64,000 nt of DNA from Chitinophagales bacterium (GCA_020636505.1 JACJXR010000001.1:62001-126000); one strand, 5' to 3'; positions 32,400 through 41,746 are shown, numbered from the stretch's first letter. Translations and numbers: made by a program. The notes: generated by a model from the letters alone, not told the origin.

Positions 32400-35300
32400 A
32401 TGCAATTAAAAGGTTTGGTAAAATTTTTTACCGTAGCACTTATCCTTATCTCGCTCTACCAGCTATCATTCACATATGTAGCCAACAACGTAGAAAAAAA
32501 GGCGAGAGCAAAAGCTGACAAACGTGCTCAGTTCGAACAACCGGACGCAAAAGGCACTCAGCTTGAAAAACTGTCTGACAGGTACTATGAAGAGATCACA
32601 GACAGTCTTCAGGGCGAAGTTGTGTTGAAAGTTCCATTGCTTAAGAAATATACTTATGCAGAGGTGAAAGAACAACAACTGAACCTTGGTCTTGACCTTC
32701 AGGGCGGTATGAACGTAACGCTTGAAGTGAGTCTTGACGAATTGGTACGCTCCATGTCCAACAGACCGGGCGATCCAATATTGAATAAGGCCATAGAAGA
32801 TGCGAACAAAGCAAAAGCCAACAGCCAAGCAAGTTTCGTAACACTTTTCGGTGAAGCTTTTGAAAAGAGCAACCCCGAAAGCAAACTGGCTCAATACTTC
32901 ACCAAAGCTTCTGAAAAAGAGATTACTCTGAACTCTACCAATAAGCAGGTGTTGTCTAAAATAAACAAAGAAGCCAAAGATGCGATACAGCGAACATACA
33001 ATGTATTGCTTACTCGTATCGACCGTTTCGGTGTTGTTCAACCAAACGTGAACTTGGACAAAGACAAGGGTATCATCACAGTTGAATTAGCCGGTGTACG
33101 TAACCCCGAGCGTGTACGTTCAATGCTTCAGGCTACAGCTAAGCTTCAGTTCTTCGAAACATATTCCAATGCGGATATCATCGAGAACATACAGCAAGCC
33201 AACGACGCTTTGGCGACTTACTTGTCAGGCGGTGAAGAAAAAGCTGAGGGTGATGACGCCGCTGCATCTGAAGGTGATACCGAAACAGTAGCAGCCGATA
33301 AAGCAGACAACTCGGATACTTCGAGCCTTGCATCTCTTTTGAATACTACAACAAAAGGCGACAGCACTGCAACAGATTCTTCGGGTCAGTTGACACAAGA
33401 GCAGTTCACCAAGCAAAACCCATTGTTCGCGGTTTGGTATCCAAACGTATCTCAAGAAGGCAATGTGAACGAAGGTCCTTATGTGGGTTATGTTGCTAAG
33501 CGCGATACTGCGAAATTGAACGAATATTTGAGGTTGAATGTTGTCAGGAACAAATTCCCGAACAACATCAAATTCGTATACGGTGCTCAAAACAGAGAAG
33601 CTGCAAACGATCCCACGCAACCATTGGTATTGCATGCCATTAAAACAGTTCCCGGTCCTAACGAGTCAAAACTTGAAGGTGACCACGTAACAGAAGCACG
33701 CATGGACTACAACCCGCTATCAGGTAAACCTGAAGTGGTTATGGCCATGGACGTAAGCGGTAGCCATATATGGAAGAAGATGACCGGTGACAACGTTGGT
33801 AAATATGTTGCGGTTGTATTGGATGATCGTGTATATTCCGCTCCTCGTGTTGACGGTGAAATTTCAGGTGGTAACACTTCCATCAGTGGTAACTTCACTG
33901 TTGAAGAAGCAACCGACCTTGCAAACATTCTTAAGTCGGGTAAACTACCTGCTCCTGCACGCATAGTACAAGAGCAAGTTGTGGGTCCTACCCTTGGTGC
34001 CGAATCAATCGAGGCGGGACGTAACTCATTGCTTATCTCTTTCGTATTGATATTCGTATTGATGTTGGTGTACTATAATACCGGTGGTATTGTTGCAAAC
34101 ATCGCATTGATATTGAACCTGTTCTTTACAATAGGTATACTTGCATCATTGCACGCTACGTTGACGATGCCGGGTATTGCGGGTCTTGTATTGACCATCG
34201 GTATGGCGGTGGATACCAACGTAATCATATTCGAACGTATCAAGGAAGAGCTCGCGAGCGGTAAATCATACCAGCAAGCGGTGATAGACGGTTACAAACG
34301 TTCTTACGCTCCTGTTTTGGATGGGCACATCACTACATTGATCACTGCTGTTATCCTATTCATATTCGGTCTTGGACCGGTACTTGGTTTCGCAACAACA
34401 CAGATCATAGGTTTGTTGTTGTCTTTGTTCTGTGGTATCATGGTATCTCGTATGGTTACCGATATATGGACAAGCCGCGAGCGTCACTTCAACTACTTCA
34501 CAGGTATATCTAAAGCCATATTCCGTAAAGCGAACTTCGACTTCATCGGTGCTCGTAAAATAGCTTACGTTATTTCAGGATTGGTATTGATAGCGGGTAT
34601 CAGCTCATTCTTCAACGGGTTCAACTACGGTGTTGAATTCGCAGGTGGACGTAGCTATACCGTTAAGTTTGACGCTGCACACCAAGTGTCTGAAGTGCGT
34701 GAGGTTTTGGAACCATACTTCGAAGATTTCCCGATCGTTAAAACATTGGTTTCTGAAAACCAATTGAACATAACCACGGCTTACTTGATAGAAGAGCCGG
34801 GATTGGAAGTGGAAGCCAAAGTTCAGAACAAATTGTATGAAGGTTTGAAAGCAGGTAATTTGATACCGGCAAATGTATCTTTCGAGCAATTCAACGCTGA
34901 CTACGTACAAGCTTCCCAAACAGTATTGCCAACCATATCGGATGACCTTGTTGAAGGTGCCAAGTGGGCGACTGTTCTTGCATTGATAGCCATCTCGATA
35001 TACATCTTGATGCGTTTCCGCAGATGGCAGTATTCATTGGGTACATTGGTGGCCTTGTTCCACGATGTGTGTGTGACATTGGCAGTATTCTCATTCTTCA
35101 GAAACATAGTTCCGTTCTCATTGGAGATAGACCAGCACTTCATTGCTGCGATACTTACGGTGATAGGTTTCTCAATGAACGATACGGTGATCGTATTCGA
35201 CCGTATTCGTGAGTACTTCCGTAAGTCGCCGAACGAGAACAAGAAGACTGTTATCAACCGTGCGATCAACGATACGCTTAGCCGTACCATTATGACATCA

Positions 35301-35513
35301 CTTACCGTGTTTCTTACAATACTTATATTGTTCATATTCGGTGGTGAGGTTACAAGAGGTTTCGCCTTCGCGATGTTGATAGGTATCTTCACAGGTACTT
35401 ACTCATCCATCTTCGTTGCAGCTCCTGTACTTATCGATATGGATAAGAAGGACAAACTGAAAGACGAGGTTGACCGTGATGCACAGATAGAAGAATTGAA
35501 AAAGATGGCGTAA
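32400..35513 (+). CDS. secDF: Protein translocase subunit SecDF (fused)
   Basis: A 1037-residue fusion of SecD (about 1-640) and SecF (about 710-1025), which use the proton gradient to pull preproteins through SecYEG. SecD signatures are LGLDLQGGMNVTLEV and, at the second membrane block, GMAVDTNVIIFERIKEEL. The SecF counterpart is IGFSMNDTVIVFDRIREYF, preceded by NYGVEFAGGRSYTVKF. A low-complexity acidic and Ser/Thr/Ala-rich insert occupies about residues 275-333 inside the first periplasmic domain. It has its own promoter and a strong terminator. Confidence 0.96.
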   Translation: MQLKGLVKFFTVALILISLYQLSFTYVANNVEKKARAKADKRAQFEQPDAKGTQLEKLSDRYYEEITDSLQGEVVLKVPLLKKYTYAEVKEQQLNLGLDLQGGMNVTLEVSLDELVRSMSNRPGDPILNKAIEDANKAKANSQASFVTLFGEAFEKSNPESKLAQYFTKASEKEITLNSTNKQVLSKINKEAKDAIQRTYNVLLTRIDRFGVVQPNVNLDKDKGIITVELAGVRNPERVRSMLQATAKLQFFETYSNADIIENIQQANDALATYLSGGEEKAEGDDAAASEGDTETVAADKADNSDTSSLASLLNTTTKGDSTATDSSGQLTQEQFTKQNPLFAVWYPNVSQEGNVNEGPYVGYVAKRDTAKLNEYLRLNVVRNKFPNNIKFVYGAQNREAANDPTQPLVLHAIKTVPGPNESKLEGDHVTEARMDYNPLSGKPEVVMAMDVSGSHIWKKMTGDNVGKYVAVVLDDRVYSAPRVDGEISGGNTSISGNFTVEEATDLANILKSGKLPAPARIVQEQVVGPTLGAESIEAGRNSLLISFVLIFVLMLVYYNTGGIVANIALILNLFFTIGILASLHATLTMPGIAGLVLTIGMAVDTNVIIFERIKEELASGKSYQQAVIDGYKRSYAPVLDGHITTLITAVILFIFGLGPVLGFATTQIIGLLLSLFCGIMVSRMVTDIWTSRERHFNYFTGISKAIFRKANFDFIGARKIAYVISGLVLIAGISSFFNGFNYGVEFAGGRSYTVKFDAAHQVSEVREVLEPYFEDFPIVKTLVSENQLNITTAYLIEEPGLEVEAKVQNKLYEGLKAGNLIPANVSFEQFNADYVQASQTVLPTISDDLVEGAKWATVLALIAISIYILMRFRRWQYSLGTLVALFHDVCVTLAVFSFFRNIVPFSLEIDQHFIAAILTVIGFSMNDTVIVFDRIREYFRKSPNENKKTVINRAINDTLSRTIMTSLTVFLTILILFIFGGEVTRGFAFAMLIGIFTGTYSSIFVAAPVLIDMDKKDKLKDEVDRDAQIEELKKMA

Positions 35514-35538
35514 AAACCATTGATAATTAACATATAAG

Positions 35539-35571
35539 AAACTGCCGCGTATATTTCGCGGCAGTTTTTTT
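35539..35571 (+). terminator. Terminator of secDF
   Basis: 11-bp perfect stem AAACTGCCGCG / CGCGGCAGTTT with a 7-nt loop, followed by a T run. Confidence 0.92.
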
Positions 35572-35585
35572 ATGGCACAAATAAT

Positions 35586-35593
35586 TACATTTG
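35586..35593 (+). promoter_or_regulatory. -7 box TACATTTG for the MlaE-type permease, 9 nt from ATG
   Basis: Exact TAnnTTTG match between the secDF terminator and the ATG at 35603. Confidence 0.6.
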
Positions 35594-35602
35594 TAGACAG
35601 CT

Positions 35603-36349
35603 ATGCTACTGGAAAAATTTTTCGAACACTTGGGCCGTATCGCTTTGATGCTTAAAGGCTCTTTTTCGCGCCCTGAAAACACCAAGGTGTACTGGAATGA
35701 GTTTATGGAGCAGTGTAACGACATTGGCATACGCTCCTTGCCCATCGTTATCATCATCTCATTTTTCCTCGGAGCGGTACTAACCATCCAAACGGCGTAT
35801 CAGCTTATCAGCCCGTTGGTACCCAAACCGGTTATAGCACAGATAAACCGTGATTCCACCATACTTGAACTTTCGCCTACGGTTATTTGTATCGTGCTTG
35901 CAGGTGTCGTAGGCAGTAAAATAGCATCCGAACTGGGTAACATGCGTGTAAGTGAGCAAATAGATGCTCTGGAAATAATGGGTATCAACACAAAGACTTA
36001 CTTGATACTTCCTAAAATAGTGGCGGCGCTTATCATCGTACCGTGCCTCATCACACTTTCCATAGCCATCAGCATATTCGGCGGTTACATCGCAGGTATG
36101 TTCTCGAGTATCATTACTCGCGAGCAGTTTCATCAAGGATTGATGTTGGAGTTTGTTCCTTACAATCTCTTTTTTGCAATGACCAAATCCCTAACCTTTG
36201 CACTCATCATATCCATCATACCCGCATACTACGGCTACAATGTAAAAGGCGGCGCTTTGGAAATAGGCCGCGCCTCAACGACATCGGTTGTGGTTAGTTG
36301 TATCCTGATACTGTTGATGGATTATGTGCTCTCCGTGTTGTTGTTGTAA
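35603..36349 (+). CDS. MlaE family lipid-transport ABC permease
   Basis: A 248-residue MlaE/YrbE-type permease (MCE-associated), which moves phospholipids between inner and outer membrane. It shows the amphipathic N-terminus, five membrane helices, and the family core GVVGSKIASELGNMRVSEQIDALEIMG (residues about 100-126). The partner ATPase (MlaF) and MCE protein usually encoded next are absent: the next gene is on the other strand and abuts its stop codon exactly. They must lie elsewhere on the chromosome. Confidence 0.9.
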   Translation: MLLEKFFEHLGRIALMLKGSFSRPENTKVYWNEFMEQCNDIGIRSLPIVIIISFFLGAVLTIQTAYQLISPLVPKPVIAQINRDSTILELSPTVICIVLAGVVGSKIASELGNMRVSEQIDALEIMGINTKTYLILPKIVAALIIVPCLITLSIAISIFGGYIAGMFSSIITREQFHQGLMLEFVPYNLFFAMTKSLTFALIISIIPAYYGYNVKGGALEIGRASTTSVVVSCILILLMDYVLSVLLL

Positions 36350-37108
36350 CTACTGAACTACAATCAACTGTACCCTTTTTTGACTGCAGAGATATGTTTT
36401 AGAGGGGTCCTGTTTGTTTCTGTCGCCGAAGTTTCTGTGCTCAAACATGAACTTGTACGCTTGCCCTTTCCTTAGGTCGTATTCAAAAAATGCATCGTCG
36501 GAATAATCGAAACTATAACTTTCTCCCGGTGCCAATTTGACAAAATCAGGCTTGTCGAATCGTTCTACAAAGCTCAGCTTGCGCAGTACCTTCACAGGTG
36601 TTCCGGATGAATTGGCCGGCCTGAATCTGAAATGCTTTGAACTGACCCATACTTCCACTTTACAATCGTTCTTGAACACAAAACTGTAATTGAGGTATGT
36701 CTCGAATGGAAGCACATCAGGTGCTTTGATGTCCATTTTTACACAATCGCAGAAGTTGTTCTCCTTCATCATTTTCTCCTCTCTGACTTTGGCACGCTTT
36801 GCCAACTCTTCTTTGGACAATCCCTTCTTCAGTATGATGACCGTGTCTTTGTAAGTAGCCCTCTTCTTAGGAAGTGTATCGCTTGGCTTTATCGTAATGA
36901 CTGTCGTCTTCATGTCTGTACGAGGCTTTACGACAGGCTTTGGGGTATCTACATCTTCTTCATCCTTGATTATTACAACCGTGTCTTTAGGAGGAGTTTT
37001 TTCTCTGAAAGTGCTTTTGCTTTTTGTTTGGGCAAAAGATGTTGTGGCATGCAACAGCACAACACAAGAGGTAAGAAGCAGTATAATACGGACACGCACT
37101 TTATGCAC
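36350..37108 (-). CDS. Exported hypothetical protein, 252 aa
   Basis: Not recognised. It has a signal peptide (about 1-26, ending TSFAQ). Residues about 40-100 repeat a short unit of the type KDTVVIIK / TTVITIKPSDTL / KDTVIILKKG joined by Lys/Pro-rich linkers. The C-terminal domain (from about 120, FCDCVKMDIKAPD) has a CxC motif and a beta-rich pattern reminiscent of an Ig-like fold. It follows the 139-residue gene by 13 nt, with the TPR lipoprotein just before, so the three may form an operon. Its stop abuts that of the MlaE permease. Confidence 0.75.
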   Translation of the reverse strand: MHKVRVRIILLLTSCVVLLHATTSFAQTKSKSTFREKTPPKDTVVIIKDEEDVDTPKPVVKPRTDMKTTVITIKPSDTLPKKRATYKDTVIILKKGLSKEELAKRAKVREEKMMKENNFCDCVKMDIKAPDVLPFETYLNYSFVFKNDCKVEVWVSSKHFRFRPANSSGTPVKVLRKLSFVERFDKPDFVKLAPGESYSFDYSDDAFFEYDLRKGQAYKFMFEHRNFGDRNKQDPSKTYLCSQKRVQLIVVQ

Positions 37109-37121
37109 GAATACTAATATA

Positions 37122-37541
37122 CTACTTACACGGAATAAATACAGGCTCCGGACCGGAAGGATCGAAATTTAGGAACAATGGTTCCTTGCCGTCTTTATAA
37201 TCGAGCTGTATGCCCACACTGGCGGGTATCGGTTTGCAACCTCCGTTATGGCTCATAATGGAGAATTCTGTAACCCGGCAAAATTTGATGTTTATCTCCT
37301 CTTTGTTTTGAAAAGTATCCTTATCTCTGAACACAATGAACTCTCCCACGATGTCTTCCACACCATCATTGTAATTGAATCCATATAGGTTATAGCAATA
37401 CAGTGTTGTTTTATCGCAGCCGAGTAAGGTTACAGATATCTCTTCGTTTAAGGGAATACGATTCAGCGAAGGCGTTTGCGCCTGTGCGGAAAAACGCACA
37501 GTGAACAACAAAATCCATATGGCGACTATTGTCTTTCTCAT
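37122..37541 (-). CDS. Exported cysteine-containing hypothetical protein, 139 aa
   Basis: Not recognised. I start at ATG 37541, which gives a normal signal peptide MRKTIVAIWILLF.. ending SAQAQ; the longer frame overlaps the previous gene. The mature part has five cysteines (LLGCDK, LYCYN, KFCRV, GGCKP, IPCK), which could pair as disulfides in the periplasm or outside. The start lies 4 nt after the TPR lipoprotein stop, so translation is probably coupled. Confidence 0.75.
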   Translation of the reverse strand: MRKTIVAIWILLFTVRFSAQAQTPSLNRIPLNEEISVTLLGCDKTTLYCYNLYGFNYNDGVEDIVGEFIVFRDKDTFQNKEEINIKFCRVTEFSIMSHNGGCKPIPASVGIQLDYKDGKEPLFLNFDPSGPEPVFIPCK

Positions 37542-37545
37542 GTGA

Positions 37546-38553
37546 TTATTGCTTGGCTCCAAGCCTTGCCAAACCTTCTTTTGCATCTTTGTACTCTTCG
37601 TCGAATACCAACGCTTGTCTGTAATCTATTATGGCTTCGTCCTTCTTACCCATCAACTCGTAGCACAGTCCCCTGTTCATATAGCCTTCAGGGTTTTGCG
37701 GCTCCAACTTGGTGATGATATCATACTGGCGCATCGCTTTCTCCAACGAATCTTGCTGCATGTATATATACCCGATGTTGTAGTAAGCGTTTATATAGTA
37801 CCTGTCTTGCCTGATGGTGTTGATATACTCCAACTTCGCTTGTTCGTAATCTTCTCTGTTCTGATAATAAACACCTTTGCCATACAGAGGGAACACATCT
37901 GTCGAGTCCATCTTGAACGCCTTGTCGTAGTACTGCAATGCCAACTTATCGTTTTTGCCACTGTACATGATACCCAATTGCAATACCGCCTCTCTGAAGT
38001 CGGGACCTACCTGTGTAGCGGTTTGAAAGTTGGATATGGCCTTTGCCGTATCCTTCATGTCTTTGTATATCATTCCTTTCAGGAAGTAGCCTTCGGCATT
38101 GTATACATCTTGTCTCAATACTGTGTTTATCTCCGTAAAAGCCTTCGTGTATTCTTTTATGAACAAGAACATCTTTGCGAGCTTCATGTGTGCACGCTTA
38201 TCGTCGGGATTCAACTCCAATGCTTTTTCCAACCAGCCTACGCTGGCCTCCACATCCTTATGCTCAAAAAGCATATCACCGATTGCACTGTAATACTCCG
38301 CCTTTGTTGAATCCAGCGATATGGCCTTTTTATAATCTTTCAATGCAAGTGTGTCCATCTCAAGACGATCCAATATGGACGCACGTTCAAAATACAGATT
38401 CGCTTGTTCTGGATGCTTTTTTATCTCTGCTGTAACACCTTGCAATGCAGGCTCTGTTTTGAACAAAGGATTCTCTTCACCTGTGGTGTTATTTTCATCA
38501 CATGCCGCAAACAATAGCACCAATGACACGATGCCTAACAATTTCATTCTCAT
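37546..38553 (-). CDS. TPR-repeat lipoprotein
   Basis: A 335-residue lipoprotein (lipobox FAAC, C18) followed by about eight tetratricopeptide repeats from residue 45 to the end (for example AEYYSAIGDMLFEHKD.., AEGYFLKGMIYKDMKD.., PEGYMNRGLCYELMGKKDEA). TPRs mediate protein-protein contacts; similar lipoproteins act as outer-membrane assembly or secretion accessories. I chose ATG 38553 because a TAAGTTTG box ends 5 nt before it and the longer frame starts with TTG upstream of that box. Two exported proteins are encoded directly downstream. Confidence 0.9.
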   Translation of the reverse strand: MRMKLLGIVSLVLLFAACDENNTTGEENPLFKTEPALQGVTAEIKKHPEQANLYFERASILDRLEMDTLALKDYKKAISLDSTKAEYYSAIGDMLFEHKDVEASVGWLEKALELNPDDKRAHMKLAKMFLFIKEYTKAFTEINTVLRQDVYNAEGYFLKGMIYKDMKDTAKAISNFQTATQVGPDFREAVLQLGIMYSGKNDKLALQYYDKAFKMDSTDVFPLYGKGVYYQNREDYEQAKLEYINTIRQDRYYINAYYNIGYIYMQQDSLEKAMRQYDIITKLEPQNPEGYMNRGLCYELMGKKDEAIIDYRQALVFDEEYKDAKEGLARLGAKQ

Positions 38554-38558
38554 GAATG

Positions 38559-38566
38559 CAAACTTA
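38559..38566 (-). promoter_or_regulatory. -7 box TAAGTTTG for the TPR lipoprotein, 5 nt from ATG
   Basis: Exact TAnnTTTG match on the minus strand; CATTC separates it from ATG 38553. Confidence 0.55.
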
Positions 38567-38584
38567 AAAAATAGCAATGAGCTT

Positions 38585-39934
38585 TTACCTAACGATGAGT
38601 TTCTTCACCTCCTGCCTATCACTGAACTCCAATACTACAAAATACATGCCCGCATGAAGGTTTCCAGTGTTAAAAGAATGATAAGCCGTACCGGTGGCGT
38701 CTTCTATTGCAGCCACCATTCTGCCCGAAAGGTCGTGTATACGTATGGTTCGTAGGTCTGTTGGTACAAAGCGGAAAGTGATGTTCAACAGATGGTCAAC
38801 AGGATTGGGATACATCACATAACTGTTGACAGGGGTTGTTGTCGGGTCGGGATAAGATAATAACCAAGGATGCTGTGAAAGAGAGAATGCATATTCTCCA
38901 AATACGGTTTTACCGTCCATACGTGCCACTTGCTCTTGCGTGAACAACAGTGCACATTGGTCAAAAACATAATCCATGTAATTCATGAACATGATACCGT
39001 TACCCGTAGGAGAGCAGTTATCATACTTTGGATATGTGGGACAGCCGGAAGAAGGGTATCCTTGAGGTGGGGTATCGCTTATACCGTCATCTTTACCACC
39101 GTTGTTGGGGCAATAACCATCATCATCTCCCCAAATATGAAATAGGCCAAAATAATGACCGAGCTCGTGTGTGAGCGTCCTTCCTTGATCGGAGCCTTTT
39201 ACATAAATATCATTCAGTGCTACCCGTTTACCGAAGGCTGCGTAATGTAACGTTACTCCCTCTTCTTCTCGCGGCACACTGCTGCCGGTCAAATAAGGAG
39301 GTACAGCAAGGCCTACAATGTCGGTTTGTCTTCCATTATCCATTGGATTGACTATCCAAATGTTCAGATAGCTTTCGGGGTCCCAAGCGTCTGCCCCGGC
39401 ATTGGCACTGTACTTGGCTCCGCTAAACCCGAACCCCGAACCGTATGAACCATCCGAATCGAAGCCTGTCTTAGAGGTTATTATCACTTCATATCCGAGT
39501 GTTGCACTACCATCAGGTGCTGTATGTGCCAATCCGAATTGTATTCCGCTGGCGCCTATATAAGGTTTGAAACCGTCAGGTACAGAACTTATATCGGGGT
39601 TTTGTGCGGCAAAGTCCATATTGATGACCTTCATTTGAGAATCCAAACGCCTTTCCACTCCGGGTATACCACCGATACTGTTCAATTGAGTTTGAGTCAA
39701 TACAATATGAAACACCACAGGAACAGTAACATTGACACTTGCAGATACTTTCGCAGCAGCTCGAGGCTTTTCTTCCCGTACCGATGATATGGCATCTTCA
39801 ACTTCCGTACTCTGTTCCGATAAAGCAGTCACCACATGTGCAAACCCACATTTGCTGGCTTGACCAAAACCCTGTACCGTAGAAAAAAAGAAAAACAGAA
39901 CCGCTAACCCTCCAATATGTATGTACTTGAACAT
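38585..39934 (-). CDS. T9SS-secreted M43 metalloprotease
   Basis: A 449-residue secreted protease. It has a signal peptide with a Phe-rich core, an M43 (pappalysin/cytophagalysin) domain with full zinc motif HELGHYFGLFH (H256, H260, H266) and the Met-turn region IMFMNYMDYVFDQC, and a C-terminal sorting domain (MYPNPVDHLLNITF..). I start at ATG 39934, since a TATTTTTG box ends 5 nt before it and the longer frame has no support. Unlike the other M43 protein it lacks Ig-like repeats and a GEVED domain. The TPR lipoprotein gene follows by 31 nt. Confidence 0.93.
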   Translation of the reverse strand: MFKYIHIGGLAVLFFFFSTVQGFGQASKCGFAHVVTALSEQSTEVEDAISSVREEKPRAAAKVSASVNVTVPVVFHIVLTQTQLNSIGGIPGVERRLDSQMKVINMDFAAQNPDISSVPDGFKPYIGASGIQFGLAHTAPDGSATLGYEVIITSKTGFDSDGSYGSGFGFSGAKYSANAGADAWDPESYLNIWIVNPMDNGRQTDIVGLAVPPYLTGSSVPREEEGVTLHYAAFGKRVALNDIYVKGSDQGRTLTHELGHYFGLFHIWGDDDGYCPNNGGKDDGISDTPPQGYPSSGCPTYPKYDNCSPTGNGIMFMNYMDYVFDQCALLFTQEQVARMDGKTVFGEYAFSLSQHPWLLSYPDPTTTPVNSYVMYPNPVDHLLNITFRFVPTDLRTIRIHDLSGRMVAAIEDATGTAYHSFNTGNLHAGMYFVVLEFSDRQEVKKLIVR

Positions 39935-39939
39935 CCTAC

Positions 39940-39947
39940 CAAAAATA
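39940..39947 (-). promoter_or_regulatory. -7 box TATTTTTG for M43 protease, 5 nt from ATG
   Basis: Exact TAnnTTTG match on the minus strand; GTAGG separates it from the ATG. Confidence 0.55.
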
Positions 39948-40012
39948 GGAATATTGACGCAATGCCATGTTACATTATTGTCTTTGTTTTCTGTACTCAG
40001 CAAAAGCCTTTA

Positions 40013-40702
40013 TCACAACCTGTAATAGAGATTTACAAACACCATAGGGTTGAGCACCTGGCCTACCAACTCAGGCTTTAGACTGTAATAATTGTAGTAT
40101 TTATCAATTATGTCTACCCGATACGTATTGCCTTGATCCAAGAAATAAATGTATTGCAACTGCACCCCTACTCCGTAGTACACTTTGGAGTTGCTATTTA
40201 TGGGACGCATATATTCCGCATTCAGATAGAAAGAAGGAATGGTTGTTTTGTTATAAAATGTGGAGTCTTCTATCACTCTGCCTATATCGTTATTGGAACG
40301 TTTGCTTATCTGCACATTGTTGCCTTTCAACATGTTCACCCCAACTCCGGGACCTATCATCAGTACCGCATCACCGGGCATCTGCTTTCTGAACCTACCG
40401 AAAAGCGAAACATTGATGTTGGTGAAGTTCATGTACAACACATCTTGCCCTCCATTGAAGCGAACCACGGGCAATATCATGGGTGATATTCCTGCAACCA
40501 CCGTACCTGTAAAACCTGCATTACCGGGCGTATATGACAATACAGCTCTGGCACCGGGTGCTCCTGAAGCATGGTTATGCCCGTTCACCTTACCGTTGAA
40601 CATCAAAGGGAAACCCAATTCCGCACCTATACCCGCCTCCACTTGAGCAAGCCCGGTAAATGTCATCATCATCAGTGCTATCAACAACCTAAAACGTATC
40701 AT
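40013..40702 (-). CDS. Outer-membrane beta-barrel-like hypothetical protein
   Basis: A 229-residue exported protein. It has a signal peptide (MIRFRLLIALMMM.. ending GLAQ) and then amphipathic strands typical of small barrels (EAGIGAELGFPLMFN, NFTNINVSLFGRFRK, KVYYGVGVQLQYIYF), ending in the C-terminal aromatic strand VFVNLYYRL. Terminal Tyr/Leu-rich strands fit BAM-dependent outer-membrane insertion. I start at ATG 40702; the longer frame begins with TTG. Function unknown; the M43 protease gene lies 78 bp downstream on the same strand. Confidence 0.75.
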   Translation of the reverse strand: MIRFRLLIALMMMTFTGLAQVEAGIGAELGFPLMFNGKVNGHNHASGAPGARAVLSYTPGNAGFTGTVVAGISPMILPVVRFNGGQDVLYMNFTNINVSLFGRFRKQMPGDAVLMIGPGVGVNMLKGNNVQISKRSNNDIGRVIEDSTFYNKTTIPSFYLNAEYMRPINSNSKVYYGVGVQLQYIYFLDQGNTYRVDIIDKYYNYYSLKPELVGQVLNPMVFVNLYYRL

Positions 40703-40924
40703 AATGCTAATGTAAGTGTATATATGCAAACAGCGTCATATCCTGTTTAAAGCACTGAATATCAAAATAGTAGAAAGCGCTTTACTAACGGCTTGTTAAT
40801 CGTTTACAAACACCCGGTTAAGGTTCGTGAAATATTTCATTTAAGGCCGTGTCGTGTTGCATATTTGTGAAGCAAAACAAACAACAAACATTACAAACAA
40901 ACGCAACGACAAAGAAAGACACGC

Positions 40925-41065
40925 ATGAGAAAACTAATGACATACCCCGTTGGCCTAGTGCTTAAGCTATATATGGCTTATGCTTTCTACCTTGTGAACA
41001 AAGAGGAAAGAAGACTGGCTCGCGAAGCGTCAATCGCCAAAAAGCCTGCATTGGGAACTGCGTAA
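40925..41065 (+). CDS. Possible small protein, 46 aa
   Basis: An ORF encoding MRKLMTYPVG, a hydrophobic stretch (LVLKLYMAYAFYLV), then a charged helix (NKEERRLAREASIAKK). Upstream, 40872-40922 is a strongly purine/A-rich leader of repeated ACAAA units, and GCATATTTG near 40858 resembles a -7 box with one mismatch. A-rich leaders are typical of well-translated Bacteroidota genes. It reads as a small single-helix membrane or peripheral protein. It is convergent with the next lipoprotein gene with only 5 nt between stops. Confidence 0.55.
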   Translation: MRKLMTYPVGLVLKLYMAYAFYLVNKEERRLAREASIAKKPALGTA

Positions 41066-41070
41066 TATCC

Positions 41071-41571
41071 TTAGAACTTACCTTCCGCAATAAATGCAAA
41101 TCCACCGATTTGCCACCTCTGGTTTATTCCAAAACCGTCTATCGCCCTCGTACAACTCGTTTCATAGTCTCCACAACGCACCATTTCGTAACGTCTTTCT
41201 TGTTCGGCTATATCGTTTATGAGAAATATCTTTCCGGAAGAAGGAAAGTAAATGAGCCAATCGTTACCTGCTGTAATACTTCTGATATTACCCGTAGTGG
41301 TAAACTCCGAGAAATACAATGTGTCTTCTCTTATAGTTGATACTTGACGACTGCCGTTATATACGAACGAAGCCTCTTCTATCACTTGATCCCACTCTGC
41401 ACCAACAGCCAACTTCTTCAGTACAAAGGTTCTAGCCACCGATCTTGGAAAGCCGGTAAAAGCAAAATCCACAGACTGTGAAGTGCAGTATACCTTCTTC
41501 TTACAGCAAGACGATACTGACAACGCAACAATAAATAAGGATAATAGTGCCGAAACACGCACAATGTTCAT
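41071..41571 (-). CDS. Lipoprotein, hypothetical, 166 aa
   Basis: Not recognised. It has a lipobox VSSC at C22 followed by CKKK, and a mature beta-rich domain (VDFAFTGFPRSVARTFVLKK.., DTLYFSEFTT.., DWLIYFPSSGKIFLIND). Further cysteines occur in VRCGDYETSC. I start at ATG 41571 rather than the longer frame; a TACTTTTG box sits 25 nt upstream of it. It is divergent from the MbnP-cluster lipoprotein at 41747 and may be coregulated with it. Confidence 0.75.
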   Translation of the reverse strand: MNIVRVSALLSLFIVALSVSSCCKKKVYCTSQSVDFAFTGFPRSVARTFVLKKLAVGAEWDQVIEEASFVYNGSRQVSTIREDTLYFSEFTTTGNIRSITAGNDWLIYFPSSGKIFLINDIAEQERRYEMVRCGDYETSCTRAIDGFGINQRWQIGGFAFIAEGKF

Positions 41572-41596
41572 TCTTACTCCTCCCTGTTTAGGTAAA

Positions 41597-41604
41597 CAAA
41601 AGTA
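41597..41604 (-). promoter_or_regulatory. -7 box TACTTTTG for lipoprotein gene
   Basis: Exact TAnnTTTG match on the minus strand, 25 nt before ATG 41571. Confidence 0.5.
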
Positions 41605-41746
41605 ATGCATCCTGCCAAGCGATAAAGACCTGTTGCTTATTTTTTACTTTAATATGTATAAATGCCCGTATCCGGTATTTTTAGTCAACTATATGTTTTC
41701 AGAGAGATATTTTATAAATTCGGTGCTAATTATATATTTAAGCACT

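Noticed and set aside
37542..37586. Longer start for the Cys-containing exported protein
   Set aside because: It would put 15 residues before the signal peptide and overlap the TPR lipoprotein gene.
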